From Fagopyrum homotropicum (Eukaryota; Streptophyta; Magnoliopsida; Caryophyllales; Polygonaceae), in NCBI GenBank assembly GCA_033239125.1, contig BSWB01000003.1:107652320-107716319 (forward strand): DNA of 64,000 nt. Direction: 5' to 3'. The notes below the pieces were generated by a model that saw only the letters and a list, made by a program, of their open reading frames with translations, made no database searches and was not told the origin of the DNA. This document shows, piece after piece, positions 10,976 through 21,452 of the stretch (position 1 is the stretch's first letter; each line of letters opens with the position of its first letter). A program made the position numbers and the translations under genes.

Positions 10976-11407
10976 ATGTGCATTGATTATAGGAAGTTGA
11001 ACATGGCCTCTAGGAAAGATCACTTCCCCCTTCCCTTTATTGACCAAATGCTAGAGAGATTAGCTCAACATTCCCATTTTTGTTACTTAGATGGCTATAG
11101 TGGATTCTTCCAAATCCCTATGCACCCCGATGACCAAGAGAAAACAACCTTTACATGTCCATGGGGTACTTTTGCATATAGGAGAATGCCATTTGGGTTG
11201 TGTAATGCACCCGCCACCTTCCAAAGGTGTATGATGGCTATCTTTTCGGAATATGTTGAAAATATCATGGAAGTGTTTATGGATGATTTCTCTGTTTATG
11301 GTTCTTCCTTTGATAATTGCTTGGCTAACTTGTCATTAGTATTGCAAAGATGTGAGGAGACAAATCTTGTCTTAAATTGGGAAAAATGCCACTTCATGGT
11401 AAGTTAA
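10976..11407 (+). pseudogene. pol: Reverse transcriptase core of element A
   Basis: RNA-dependent DNA polymerase palm: 'CIDYRKLNMASRKDHFPLPFIDQMLERLAQ', 'FCYLDGYSGFFQIPMHPDDQEKTTF', 'RRMPFGLCNAPATFQRCMMAIF', and the catalytic 'FMDDFSVYGSSF' box. It is bounded by the stop at 10970 and by a TAA at 11405 (in 'MVS*SIVLG', where B has Glu). The residues needed for catalysis are present within the fragment, but the reading frame is cut on both sides. Confidence 0.92.
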
Positions 11408-11413
11408 AGTATT

Positions 11414-12064
11414 GTGTTGGGACACTTGGTGTCTAACCGTGGCATTGAGGTTGATAGGGCCAAGATTGAGACGATAGAAAAGTTGCCACCACCTACCTCG
11501 GTGAAAGGGGTAAGGAGCTTTCTAGGGCATGCCGGTTTTTACCGGAGGTTCATTCAAGATTTCTCTAAAATTTCTAAGCCTCTCACTAACCTACTAATGA
11601 AGGATGTTGATTTTGTCTTCTCCAAAGATTGCCTTGAAGCTTTTTGTAGGTTGAAGAACGCCTTGATCTCCGCACCTATAATGCAACCTCCGGATTGGAG
11701 TTTACCGTTTGAGATCATGTGTGATGCAAGCGATGTAGCCGTTGGGGCTGTTTTGGGGCAAAGGAAAGATGAGCGCACTCATGCCATTTATTATGCTAGC
11801 AAGACGCTAGATGATGCCCAACTCAATTATGCTACCACCGAGAAGGAGTTGCTAGCGGTTGTGTATGCATTTGAGAAGTTCCGCTCATATCTTGTTGGAG
11901 CGAAGGTCATAGTCTACACGGATCATGCTGCGATCCGTTATCTACTTACCAAGAAGGATGCCAAGCCCAGATTGATTCGGTGGATCCTTCTTCTTCAAGA
12001 GTTTGACTTGGAAATCCGGGACAAGAAGGGATCCGAGAACTCCGTGGCGGATCACCTTAGTTGA
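11414..12064 (+). pseudogene. pol: RT connection and RNase H of element A
   Basis: RT thumb/connection 'LGHLVSNRGIEVDRAKIETIEKLPPP' and 'VRSFLGHAGFYRRFIQDFSKI', then RNase H: 'FEIMCDASDVAVGAVLGQ', 'YYASKTLDDAQLNYATTEKELLAVVYAFEKFRSYLVG', 'VIVYTDHAAIRYLL'. It ends 'SVADHLS' with a TGA where the frame of B continues 'SRL'. The same TGA is present at the start of all four tandem units, so it predates the amplification. Unit 1 of the array starts inside the end of this region (12015). Confidence 0.92.
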
Positions 12065-12073
12065 CTCCCACCG

Positions 12074-13452
12074 TTGGATCTTGAAAGAGAGGACATCCCA
12101 ATTGATGACTCATTCCGGGATGAGCAATTGCAAATGGTGGAGGAATGCTTGTTCCAAGTGTCTAGAGGAAGCGAGCCATGGTTTGCCGACATTGTAAACT
12201 ACCTAGTGTGTGAGGAAGTGCCTCCCGGCTTGACATATGCCCAAAGGAAGAAGTTCTTCAAAGATGTGAGGCATTACTACTGGAGCGAGCCACTTTTGTT
12301 CAAAAGAGGGCCGGATGGAATGTTTAGGAGATGCATACCGGAGGATGAGGTAGAGAGTGTGATCCGCCATTGTCACTCCTTGCCATGTGGAGGGCATGCT
12401 AGCGCACACAAGACATGTGCGAAGGTGCTACAATCGGGCTTCTTTTGGCCAAGCTTGTTCAAGGATGTGCAAGGCTTTGTGGTAGCTTGTGATGCTTGCC
12501 AAAGGACGGGCAACATCTCAAGGAGAAATGAGATGCCCTTGAACAACATACAAGAGGTAGAGATATTTGATGTGTGGGGTGTGGACTTCATGGGACCATT
12601 CCCTTCTTCATGTGGCAACCTCTACATCCTATTGGCGGTTGACTATGTTTCGAGATGGGTGGAGGCAATCGCCTCTCCTACAAATGACGCCAAGGTTGTG
12701 GTGCGGTTCTTCAACCGAATGATCTTTCCTAGGTTTGGAACACCTAGGGTGATCATAAGCGATGGAGGGAAGACTTCACCAATAGGAATTTTGGAGCTCT
12801 TTTGGCCAAGTATGGGGTGACTCATAAGGTGGCAACACCTTACCATCCCCAAACTAGTGGCCAAGTGGAGATCTCCAACCGGGAGATCAAGGCCATTCTT
12901 GAGAAGACGGTATCAAGGACGAGAAAAGATTGGGCTATGAAGCTCGATGATGCCTTGTGGGCATATAGAACCGCCTTCAAAACACCAATTGGCACCACTC
13001 CTTACAAGTTGGTCTATGGCAAGTCTTGCCACCTTCCGGTAGAGATGGAGCATAGAGCATATTGGGCTATAAGGTGGCTAAATTTTGATCTCAAGGAGGC
13101 CGGAGAAAAGCGGTTGCTAGACATGAACGCCCTTGAGGAGATCCGGTTGGATGCATATGAGAATGCTCGGATCTACAAAGAGAGAACCAAGCGATGGCAT
13201 GATAAGAGGATCATCCCGAAGGAGTTGAATGAAGGCGACTTGGTGCTTCTCTTCAACTCAAGGCTGCGGCTCTTCCCCGGGAAGCTCAAATCAAGATGGA
13301 CCGGGCCATATGTGGTGAAGAAAGTTTTTCCTCATGGAGCGGTAGAGATAGGAGGAGATCATTGTGGTAACTTCAAAGTGAATGGGCATAGATTGAAGAA
13401 GTACATCCCGGAAGCCCCGGTGGAAGTGATTGCCCCGCTTCACCTTGATTGA
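12074..13452 (+). pseudogene. pol: Integrase copy 1 of element A (frameshifted)
   Basis: DDE integrase: the zinc-binding region has 'CHSLPCGGHASAHKTC' and 'VACDACQRTG'; the core has 'VWGVDFMGPFP' (D), 'VIISDGGK' (D) and 'YHPQTSGQVEISNREIK' (E); the C-terminus is 'LLFNSRLRLFPGKLKSRWTGPYVVKK'. One C is missing near 12773 (GGGAAGACTTC, where the other copies read GGGAAGCACTTC). This shifts the frame between the second D and the E, giving 12074-12820 and 12802-13452. It has 'SEPW' as in unrepeated relatives, where copies 2-4 have 'SEQW', so this copy is probably closest to the ancestor at that site. Confidence 0.93.
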
Positions 13453-13497
13453 AACGCTCCTGAATTTGGTCAAGCTAATGACCTTAAAGAAGCGCTT

Positions 13498-13515
13498 AAT
13501 GGGAGGCAACCCATT
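13498..13515 (+). other. Conserved AGGCAA-loop hairpin, A unit 1
   Basis: AATGGG, loop AGGCAA, CCCATT, preceded by AAGAAGCGCTT and followed by GGTACA. It is repeated in each unit, one period apart. Confidence 0.65.
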
Positions 13516-13710
13516 GGTACATATTTTTCCCTTTCTTTCTCTTGCTTTTGTTTAATCTAACTCTTGGTGTGCTTTGTTTTTCTTTTGTGTTTTTGGGTGC
13601 TAGATCTTGTTGATTGTCATGAGTTACGAGATGTTGGAGGTCATGTGAAAGCCTCATGGACCAGTTAAAGGTACAAGATCCAAGCACATGGACGAGGAGG
13701 AAATCACCCA

Positions 13711-13772
13711 GAAAAATCGGCCTGTTCTTCATCTAGATCGGCCGATTTTCCTGGGCTATGGGGCGATTTTTC
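13711..13772. repeat. Palindrome cassette in the A 3' UTR (repeated in every unit)
   Basis: AAAAATCGGCCTGTTCTT, then GATCGGCCGAT with an extended arm, then GGGGCGATTTTT. Copies also at about 16377-16438, 19044-19105 and 21711-21772. The left half-site with its trailing CTGTTCTT is shared with the D LTR copies at 52808 and 57596. Confidence 0.8.
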
Positions 13773-13999
13773 CTCTGTATAAAGGAAAGTGATGATCTCC
13801 AATCAAGCATGGGTGGAGCGGACGAGGAACTTGGACGGCTTGCGGTGCCAAGCGCGGGTTCCAACCTCTTAACGAACATCAAGAGCTCTTTACCATCCTT
13901 GATCGATCATCCACCATCATCATCCAATGTGACCCGAAATACCAAAGCATCACCAATTTTACATTGTGAGGACTCTCTTTCACTTCTTTATTTAGTTTC

Positions 14000-14017
14000 C
14001 ACATTGGGGACAATGTG
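14000..14017 (+). other. CACATTG/CAATGTG hairpin and second polypurine-like motif, A unit 1
   Basis: Perfect 7-bp stem with a GGGA loop, followed at 14022-14037 by TAAGTATGGGGTGGGG, which resembles the true polypurine tract at the LTR. The same pair occurs in B (3897-3914), C (35903-35920) and D (55441-55458). Confidence 0.65.
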
Positions 14018-14739
14018 TTTCTAAGTATGGGGTGGGGTTTTCATGATCACTTGCATGATTAGCATCTAGGATAGTTTAATATTGTCACATGTTTCATTAT
14101 GTCTTGCATTGTACATACATATTTCGAAAAATCCAAAAAATTCAGAAAATTTTTAAAATTTTAGTGCTTCTAAGGCTTGGATATGACCCTAATGATGAAC
14201 CTTGTCTTGTGGATTGGCTATGGATGACCTTATGTGTTAAATTAATGATAGCATATGTGGACTTGAAGTACTTCTCTTGAAACCATGAATGATTTGTGAT
14301 CATGAATGTTTGCCTTGATTGAATTGAGCATTGAAAGTCGATATTACATGCTAGTTCTTGCACATCATTTAGGAATGAATAAGGCAATTCATCTTTCTCT
14401 ACTTCTCATCTTGATCATGTTGCTTGAGCACCTCAATTGATAAAAATTTGACCTCTTTTGACCCATCCGGGAATAGGAGCATGATAGTGTGTTGATGTGT
14501 GTGAAAAGCAAGTGTGGGGTGAAGTTGTTGATGAAAGAATGATGTGAATAAAGTGCTGAAATTGTTGCGAAAGTGTAGCCAAAAATATAGGTTTGGGGAC
14601 GTTGGTTTAAATGACAAGTAACTCGGTACACTTCACATGATCGGGTGTTGGTGCCTTGCCAAAGTCAAATAAACCAATAGTCCGGGACAAGAAGGGATCC
14701 AAGAAATCCGTGGCGGATCACCTTAGTTGACTCCCACCG

Positions 14740-16118
14740 TTGGATTTTGAAAGAGAGGACATCCCAATTGATGACTCATTCCGGGATGAGCAATTGCAAA
14801 TGGTGGAGGAATGCTTGTTCCAAGTGTCTAGAGGAAGCGAGCAATGGTTTGCCGACATTGTGAACTACCTAGTGTGTGAGGAAGTGCCTCCCGGCTTGAC
14901 ATATGCCCAAAGGAAGAAGTTCTTCAAAGATGTGAGGCATTACTATTGGAGCGAGCCACTTTTGTTCAAAAGAGGGCCGGATGGAATGTTTAGGAGATGC
15001 ATACCGGAGGATGAGGTAGAGAGTGTGATCCGCCATTGTCACTCCTTGCCATGTGGAGGGCATGCTAGCGCACACAAGACATGTGCGAGGTGCTACAATC
15101 GGGCTTCTTTTGGCCAAGCTTGTTCAAGGATGTGCAAGGCTTTGTGGTAGCTTGTGATGCTTGCCAAAGGACGGGCAACATCTCAAGGAGAAATGAGATG
15201 TCCTTGAACAACATACAAGAGGTAGAGATATTTGATGTGTGGGGTGTGGACTTCATGGGACCATTCCCTTCTTCATGTGGCAACCTCTACATCCTATTGG
15301 CGGTTGACTATGTTTCGAGATGGGTGGAGGCAATCGCCTCTCCTACAAATGACGCCAAGGTTGTGGTGCGGTTCTTCAACCGAATGATCTCTCCTAGGTT
15401 TGGAACACCTAGGGTGATCATAAGCGATGGAGGGAAGCACTTCACCAATAGGAATTTTGGAGCACTTTTGGCCAAGTATGGGGTGACTCATAAGGTGGCA
15501 ACACCTTACCATCCCCAAACTAGTGGCCAAGTGGAGATCTCCAACCGGGAGATCAAGGCCATTCTTGAGAAGACGGTATCAAGGACGAGAAAAGATTGGG
15601 CTATGAAGCTCGATGATGCCTTGTGGGCATATAGGACCGCCTTCAAAACACCAATTGGCACCACTCCTTACAAGTTGGTCTATGGCAAGTCTTGCCACCT
15701 TCTGGTAGAGATGGAGCATAGAGCATATTGGGCTATAAGGTGGCTAAATTTTGATCTCAAGGAGGCCGGAGAAAAGCGGTTGCTAGACATGAACGCCCTT
15801 GAGGAGATCCGGTTGGATGCATATGAGAATGCTCGGATCTACAAAGAGAGAACCAAGCGATGGCATGATAAGAGGATCATCCCGAAGGAGTTGAATGAAG
15901 GCGACTTGGTGCTTCTCTTCAACTCAAGGCTGCGGCTCTTCCCCGGGAAGCTCAAATCAAGATGGACCGGGCCATATGTGGTGAAGAAAGTTTTTCCTCA
16001 TGGAGCGGTAGAGATAGGAGGAGATCATTGTGGTAACTTCAAAGTGAATGGGCATAGATTGAAGAAGTACATCCCGGAAGCCCCGGTGGAAGTGATTGCC
16101 CCGCTTCACCTTGATTGA
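14740..16118 (+). pseudogene. pol: Integrase copy 2 of element A (frameshifted)
   Basis: Same domain order as copy 1. One A is missing near 15088 (GTGCGAGGTGC, where the other copies read GTGCGAAGGTGC). This breaks the zinc-binding region after 'AHKTC', giving frames 14740-15150 and 15081-16118. The catalytic D, D and E are all intact in the second frame (345 codons). It starts 'MDFERED' where the other copies have 'MDLERED'. It has one private Leu for Pro change ('SCHLLVEMEH'). Confidence 0.93.
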
Positions 16119-17346
16119 AACGCTCCTGAATTTGGTCAAGCTAATGACCTTAAAGAAGCGCTTAATGGGAGGCAACCCATTGGTACATATTTTTCCCTTT
16201 CTTTCTCTTGCTTTTGTTTAATCTAACTCTTGGTGTGCTTTGTTTTTCTTTTGTGTTTTTGGGTGCTAGATCTTGTTGATTGTCATGAGTTACGAGATGT
16301 TGGACGTCATGTGAAAGCCTCATGGACCAGTTAAAGGTACAAGATCCAAGCACATGGACGAGGAGGAAATCACCCAGAAAAATCGGCCTGTTCTTCATCT
16401 AGATCGGCCGATTTTCCTGGGCTATGGGGCGATTTTTCCTCTGTATAAAGGAAAGTGATGATCTCCAATCAAGCATGGGTGGATCGGACGAGGAACTTGG
16501 ACGGCTTGCAGTGCCAAGCGCGGGTTCCAACCTCTTAACGAACATCAAGAGCTCTCTACCATCCTTGATCGATCATCCACCATCATCATCCAATGTGACC
16601 CGAAATACCAAAGCATCACCAATTTTACATTGTGAGGACTCTCTTTCACTTCTTTATTTAGTTTCCACATTGGGGACAATGTGTTTCTAAGTATGGGGTG
16701 GGGTTTTCATGATCACTTGCATGATTAGCATCTAGGATAGTTTAATATTGTCACATGTTTCATTATGTCTTGCATTGTACATACATATTTCGAAAAATCC
16801 AAAAAATTCAGAAAATTTTAAAAATTTTAGTGCTTCTAAGGCTTGGATATGACCCTAATGATGAACCTTGTCTTGTGGATTGGCTATGGATGACCTTATG
16901 TGTTAAATTAATGATAGCATATGTGGACTTGAAGTACTTCTCTTGAAACCATGAATGATTTGTGATCATGAATGTTTGCCTTGATTGAATTGAGCATTGA
17001 AAGTCGATATTACATGCTAGTTCTTGCACATCATTTAGGAATGAATAAGGCAATTCATCTTTCTCTACTTCTCATCTTGATCATGTTGCTTGAGCACCTC
17101 AATTGATAAAAATTTGACCTCTTTTGACCCATCCGGGAATAGGAGCATGATAGTGTGTTGATGTGTGTGAAAAGCAAGTGTGGGGTGAAGTTGTTGATGA
17201 AAGAATGATGTGAATAAAGTGCTGAAATTGTTGCGAAAGTGTAGCCAAAAATATAGGTTTGGGGACGTTGGTTTAAATGACAAGTAACTCGGTACACTTC
17301 ACATGATCGGGTGTTGGTGCCTTGCCAAAGTCAAATAAACCAATAG
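16119..17346 (+). other. 3' UTR segment, array unit 2
   Basis: Same content as in unit 1: hairpin near 16164-16181, cassette 16377-16438, second hairpin near 16666-16683. It has private base changes such as GGACGTCATG near 16305. Confidence 0.7.
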
Positions 17347-17405
17347 TCCGGGACAAGAAGGGATCCAAGAAATCCGTGGCGGATCACCTTAGTTGACTCC
17401 CACCG

Positions 17406-18785
17406 TTGGATCTTGAAAGAGAGGACATCCCAATTGATGACTCATTCCGGGATGAGCAATTGCAAATGGTGGAGGAATGCTTGTTCCAAGTGTCTAGAGG
17501 AAGCGAGCAATGGTTTGCCGACATTGTGAACTACCTAGTGTGTGAGGAAGTGCCTCCCGGCTTGACATATGCCCAAAGGAAGAAGTTCTTCAAAGATGTG
17601 AGGCATTACTATTGGAGCGAGCCACTTTTGTTCAAAAGAGGGCCGGATGGAATGTTTAGGAGATGCATACCGGAGGATGAGGTAGAGAGTGTGATCCGCC
17701 ATTGTCACTCCTTGCCATGTGGAGGGCATGCTAGCGCACACAAGACATGTGCGAAGGTGCTACAATCGGGCTTCTTTTGGCCAAGCTTGTTCAAGGATGT
17801 GCAAGGCTTTGTGGTAGCTTGTGATGCTTGCCAAAGGACGGGCAACATCTCAAGGAGAAATGAGATGTCCTTGAACAACATACAAGAGGTAGAGATATTT
17901 GATGTGTGGGGTGTGGACTTCATGGGACCATTCCCTTCTTCATGTGGCAACCTCTACATCCTATTGGCGGTTGACTATGTTTCGAGATGGGTGGAGGCAA
18001 TCGCCTCTCCTACAAATGACGCCTAGGTTGTGGTGCGGTTCTTCAACCGAATGATCTTTCCTAGGTTTGGAACACCTAGGGTGATCATAAGCGATGGAGG
18101 GAAGCACTTCACCAATAGGAATTTTGGAGCACTTTTGGCCAAGTATGGGGTGACTCATAAGGTGGCAACACCTTACCATCCCCAAACTAGTGGCCAAGTG
18201 GAGATCTCCAACCGGGAGATCAAGGCCATTCTTGAGAAGACGGTATCAAGGACGAGAAAAGATTGGGCTATGAAGCTCGATGATGCCTTGTGGGCATATA
18301 GGACCGCCTTCAAAACACCAATTGGCACCACTCCTTACAAGTTGGTATATGGCAAGTCTTGCCACCTTCCGGTAGAGATGGAGCATAGAGCATATTGGGC
18401 TATAAGGTGGCTAAATTTTGATCTCAAGGAGGCCGGAGAAAAGTGGTTGCTAGACATGAACGCCCTTGAGGAGATCCGGTTGGGTGCATATGAGATTGCT
18501 CGGATCTACAAAGAGAGAACCAAGCGATGGCATGATAAGAGGATCATCCCGAAGGAGTTGAATGAAGGCGACTTGGTGCTTCTCTTCAACTCAAGGCTGC
18601 GGCTCTTCCCCGGGAAGCTCAAATCAAGATGGACCGGGCCATATGTGGTGAAGAAAGTTTTTCCTCATGGAGCGGTAGATATAGGAGGAGATCATTGTGG
18701 TAACTTCAAAGTGAATGGGCATAGATTGAAGAAGTACATCCCGGAAGCCCCGGTGGAAGTGATTGCCCCGCTTCACCTTGATTGA
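17406..18785 (+). pseudogene. pol: Integrase copy 3 of element A (nonsense mutation)
   Basis: Full-length apart from one TAG at 18024 in place of the Lys codon that follows 'SPTNDA'. It lies between the first and second catalytic aspartates, giving a 206-codon frame and a 251-codon frame from 18030. It shares 'GEKWLLD' and 'GAVDIGGDH' with copy 4. Private changes include 'LGAYEIARIY'. Confidence 0.93.
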
Positions 18786-20013
18786 AACGCTCCTGAATTT
18801 GGTCAAGCTAATGACCTTAAAGAAGCGTTTAATGGGAGGCAACCCATTGGTACATATTTTTCCCTTTCTTTCTCTTGCTTTTGTTTAATCTAACTCTTGG
18901 TGTGCTTTGTTTTTCTTTTGTGTTTTTGGGTGCTAGATCTTGTTGATTGTCATGAGTTACGAGATGTTGGAGGTCATGTGAAAGCCTCATGGACCAGTTG
19001 AAGGTACAAGATCCAAGCACATGGACGAGGAGGAAATCACCCAGAAAAATCGGCCTGTTCTTCATCTAGATCGGCCGATTTTCCTGGGCTATGGGGCGAT
19101 TTTTCCTCTGTATAAAGGAAAGTGATGATCTCCAATCAAGCATGGGTGGAGCGGACGAGGAACTTGGACGGCTTGCGGTGCCAAGCGCGGGTTCCAACCT
19201 CTTAACGAACATCAAGAGCTCTCTACCATCCTTGATCGATCATCCACCATCATCATCCAATGTGACCCGAAATACCAAAGCATCACCAATTTTACATTGT
19301 GAGGACTCTCTTTCACTTCTTTATTTAGTTTCCACATTGGGGACAATGTGTTTCTAAGTATGGGGTGGGGTTTTCATGATCACTTGCATGATTAGCATCT
19401 AGGATAGTTTAATATTGTCACATGTTTCATTATGTCTTGCATTGTACATACATATTTCGAAAAATCCAAAAAATTCAGAAAATTTTAAAAATTTTAGTGC
19501 TTCTAAGGCTTGGATATGACCCTAATGATGAACCTTGTCTTGTGGATTGGCTATGGATGACCTTATGTGTTAAATTAATGATAGCATATGTGGACTTGAA
19601 GTACTTCTCTTGAAACCATGAATGATTTGTGATCATGAATGTTTGCCTTGATTGAATTGAGCATTGAAAGTCGATATTACATGCTAGTTCTTGCACATCA
19701 TTTAGGAATGAATAAGGCAATTCATCTTTCTCTACTTCTCATCTTGATCATGTTGCTGGAGCACCTCAATTGATAAAAATTTGACCTCTTTTGACCCATC
19801 CGGGAATAGGAGCATGATAGTGTGTTGATGTGTGTGAAAAGCAAGTGTGGGGTGAAGTTGTTGATGAAAGAATGATGTGAAAAAAGTGCTGAAATTGTTG
19901 CGAAAGTGTAGCCAGAAATATAGGTTTGGGGACGTTGGTTTAAATGACAAGTAACTCGGTACACCTCACATGATCGGGTGTTGGTGCCTTGCCAAAGTCA
20001 AATAAACCAATAG
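18786..20013 (+). other. 3' UTR segment, array unit 3
   Basis: Same elements as in unit 1; cassette at about 19044-19105. Private changes near 19757 (GCTGGAGC) and 19880. Confidence 0.7.
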
Positions 20014-20072
20014 TCCGGGACAAGAAGGGATCCGAGAAATCCGTGGCGGATCACCTTAGTTGACTCCCACCG

Positions 20073-21452
20073 TTGGATCTTGAAAGAGAGGACATCCCAA
20101 TTGATGACTCATTCCGGGATGAGCAATTGCAAATGGTGGAGGAATGCTTGTTCCAAGTGTCTAGAGGAAGCGAGCAATGGTTTGCCGACATTGTGAACTA
20201 CCTAGTGTGTGAGGAAGTGCCTCCCGGCTTGACATATGCCCAAAGGAAGAAGTTCTTCAAAGATGTGAGGCATTACTATTGGAGCGAGCCACTTTTGTTC
20301 AAAAGAGGGCCGGATGGAATGTTTAGGAGATGCATACCGGAGGATGAGGTAGAGAGTGTGATCCGCCATTGTCACTCCTTGCCATGTGGAGGGCATGCTA
20401 GCGCACACAAGACATGTGCGAAGGTACTACAATCGGGCTTCTTTTGGCCAAGCTTGTTCAAGGATGTGCAAGGCTTTGTGGTAGCTTGTGATGCTTGCCA
20501 AAGGACGGGCAACATCTCAAGGAGAAATGAGATGTCCTTGAACAACATACAAGAGGTAGAGATATTTGATGTGTGGGGTGTGGACTTCATGGGACCATTC
20601 CCTTCTTCATGTGGCAACCTCTACATCCTATTGGCGGTTGACTATGTTTCGAGATGGGTGGAGGCAATCGCCTCTCCTACAAATGACGCCAAGGTTGTGG
20701 TGCGGTTCTTCAACCGAATGATCTTTCCTAGGTTTGGAACACCTAGGGTGATCATAAGCGATGGAGGGAAGCACTTCACCAATAGGAATTTTGGAGCACT
20801 TTTGGCCAAGTATGGGGTGACTCATAAGGTGGCAACACCTTACCATCCCCAAACTAGTGGCCAAGTGGAGATCTTCAACCGGAAGATCAAGGCCATTCTT
20901 GAGAAGACGGTATCAAGGACGAGAAAAGATTGGGCTATGAAGCTCGATGATGCCTTGTGGGCATATAGGACCGCCTTCAAAACACGAATTGGCACCACTC
21001 CTTACAAGTTGGTCTATGACAAGTCTTGCCACCTTCCGGTAGAGATGGAGCATAGAGCATATTGGGCTATAAGGTGGCTAAATTTTGATCTCAAGGAGGC
21101 CGGAGAAAAGTGGTTGCTAGACATGAACGCCCTTGAGGAGATCCGGTTGGATGCATATGAGAATGCTCGGATCTACAAAGAGAGAACCAAGCGATGGCAT
21201 GAAAAGAGGATCATCCCGAAGGAGTTGAATGAAGGCGACTTGGTGCTTCTCTTCAACTCAAGGCTGCGGCTCTTCCCCGGGAAGCTCAAATCAAGATGGA
21301 CCGGGCCATATGTGGTGAAGAAAGTTTTTCCTCATGGAGCGGTAGATATAGGAGGAGATCATTGTGGTAACTTCAAAGTGAATGGGCATAGATTGAAGAA
21401 GTACATCCCGGAAGCCCCGGTGGAAGTGATTGCCCCGCTTCACCTTGATTGA
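20073..21452 (+). CDS. pol: Integrase copy 4 of element A, uninterrupted
   Basis: The only integrase in the window with an open frame over its whole length (459 codons): zinc-binding region, catalytic 'VDFMGPFP', 'ISDGGKHF', 'SGQVEIFNRKIK', and the C-terminal 'LKSRWTGPYVVKK'. It is not joined to RT because of the TGA that closes RNase H in every unit, so it could only be made by readthrough or by starting at its own ATG. Relative to the other copies it has several private substitutions around the third catalytic residue ('EIFNRK' for 'EISNRE', 'KTRIGTT' for 'KTPIGTT', 'VYDKSCH' for 'VYGKSCH'), so activity is doubtful although the E itself remains. Confidence 0.85.
   Translation: MDLEREDIPIDDSFRDEQLQMVEECLFQVSRGSEQWFADIVNYLVCEEVPPGLTYAQRKKFFKDVRHYYWSEPLLFKRGPDGMFRRCIPEDEVESVIRHCHSLPCGGHASAHKTCAKVLQSGFFWPSLFKDVQGFVVACDACQRTGNISRRNEMSLNNIQEVEIFDVWGVDFMGPFPSSCGNLYILLAVDYVSRWVEAIASPTNDAKVVVRFFNRMIFPRFGTPRVIISDGGKHFTNRNFGALLAKYGVTHKVATPYHPQTSGQVEIFNRKIKAILEKTVSRTRKDWAMKLDDALWAYRTAFKTRIGTTPYKLVYDKSCHLPVEMEHRAYWAIRWLNFDLKEAGEKWLLDMNALEEIRLDAYENARIYKERTKRWHEKRIIPKELNEGDLVLLFNSRLRLFPGKLKSRWTGPYVVKKVFPHGAVDIGGDHCGNFKVNGHRLKKYIPEAPVEVIAPLHLD

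Larger units (their letters stand above)
13453..14680 (+). other. 3' UTR segment, array unit 1
   Basis: Non-coding. It holds the AGGCAA-loop hairpin (13498-13515), a palindrome cassette (13711-13772), the CACATTG hairpin (14000-14017) followed by TAAGTATGGGGTGGGG, and the AT-rich remainder of the 3' UTR. The 88-codon frame at 13758-14024 crosses these conserved structures and has no recognisable product. Confidence 0.75.

Noticed and set aside
13758..14024. 88-codon frame repeated in all four array units
   Set aside because: It begins in the palindrome cassette and ends in the CACATTG hairpin, has no homologue in C or E, and its fourfold repetition only reflects the array.
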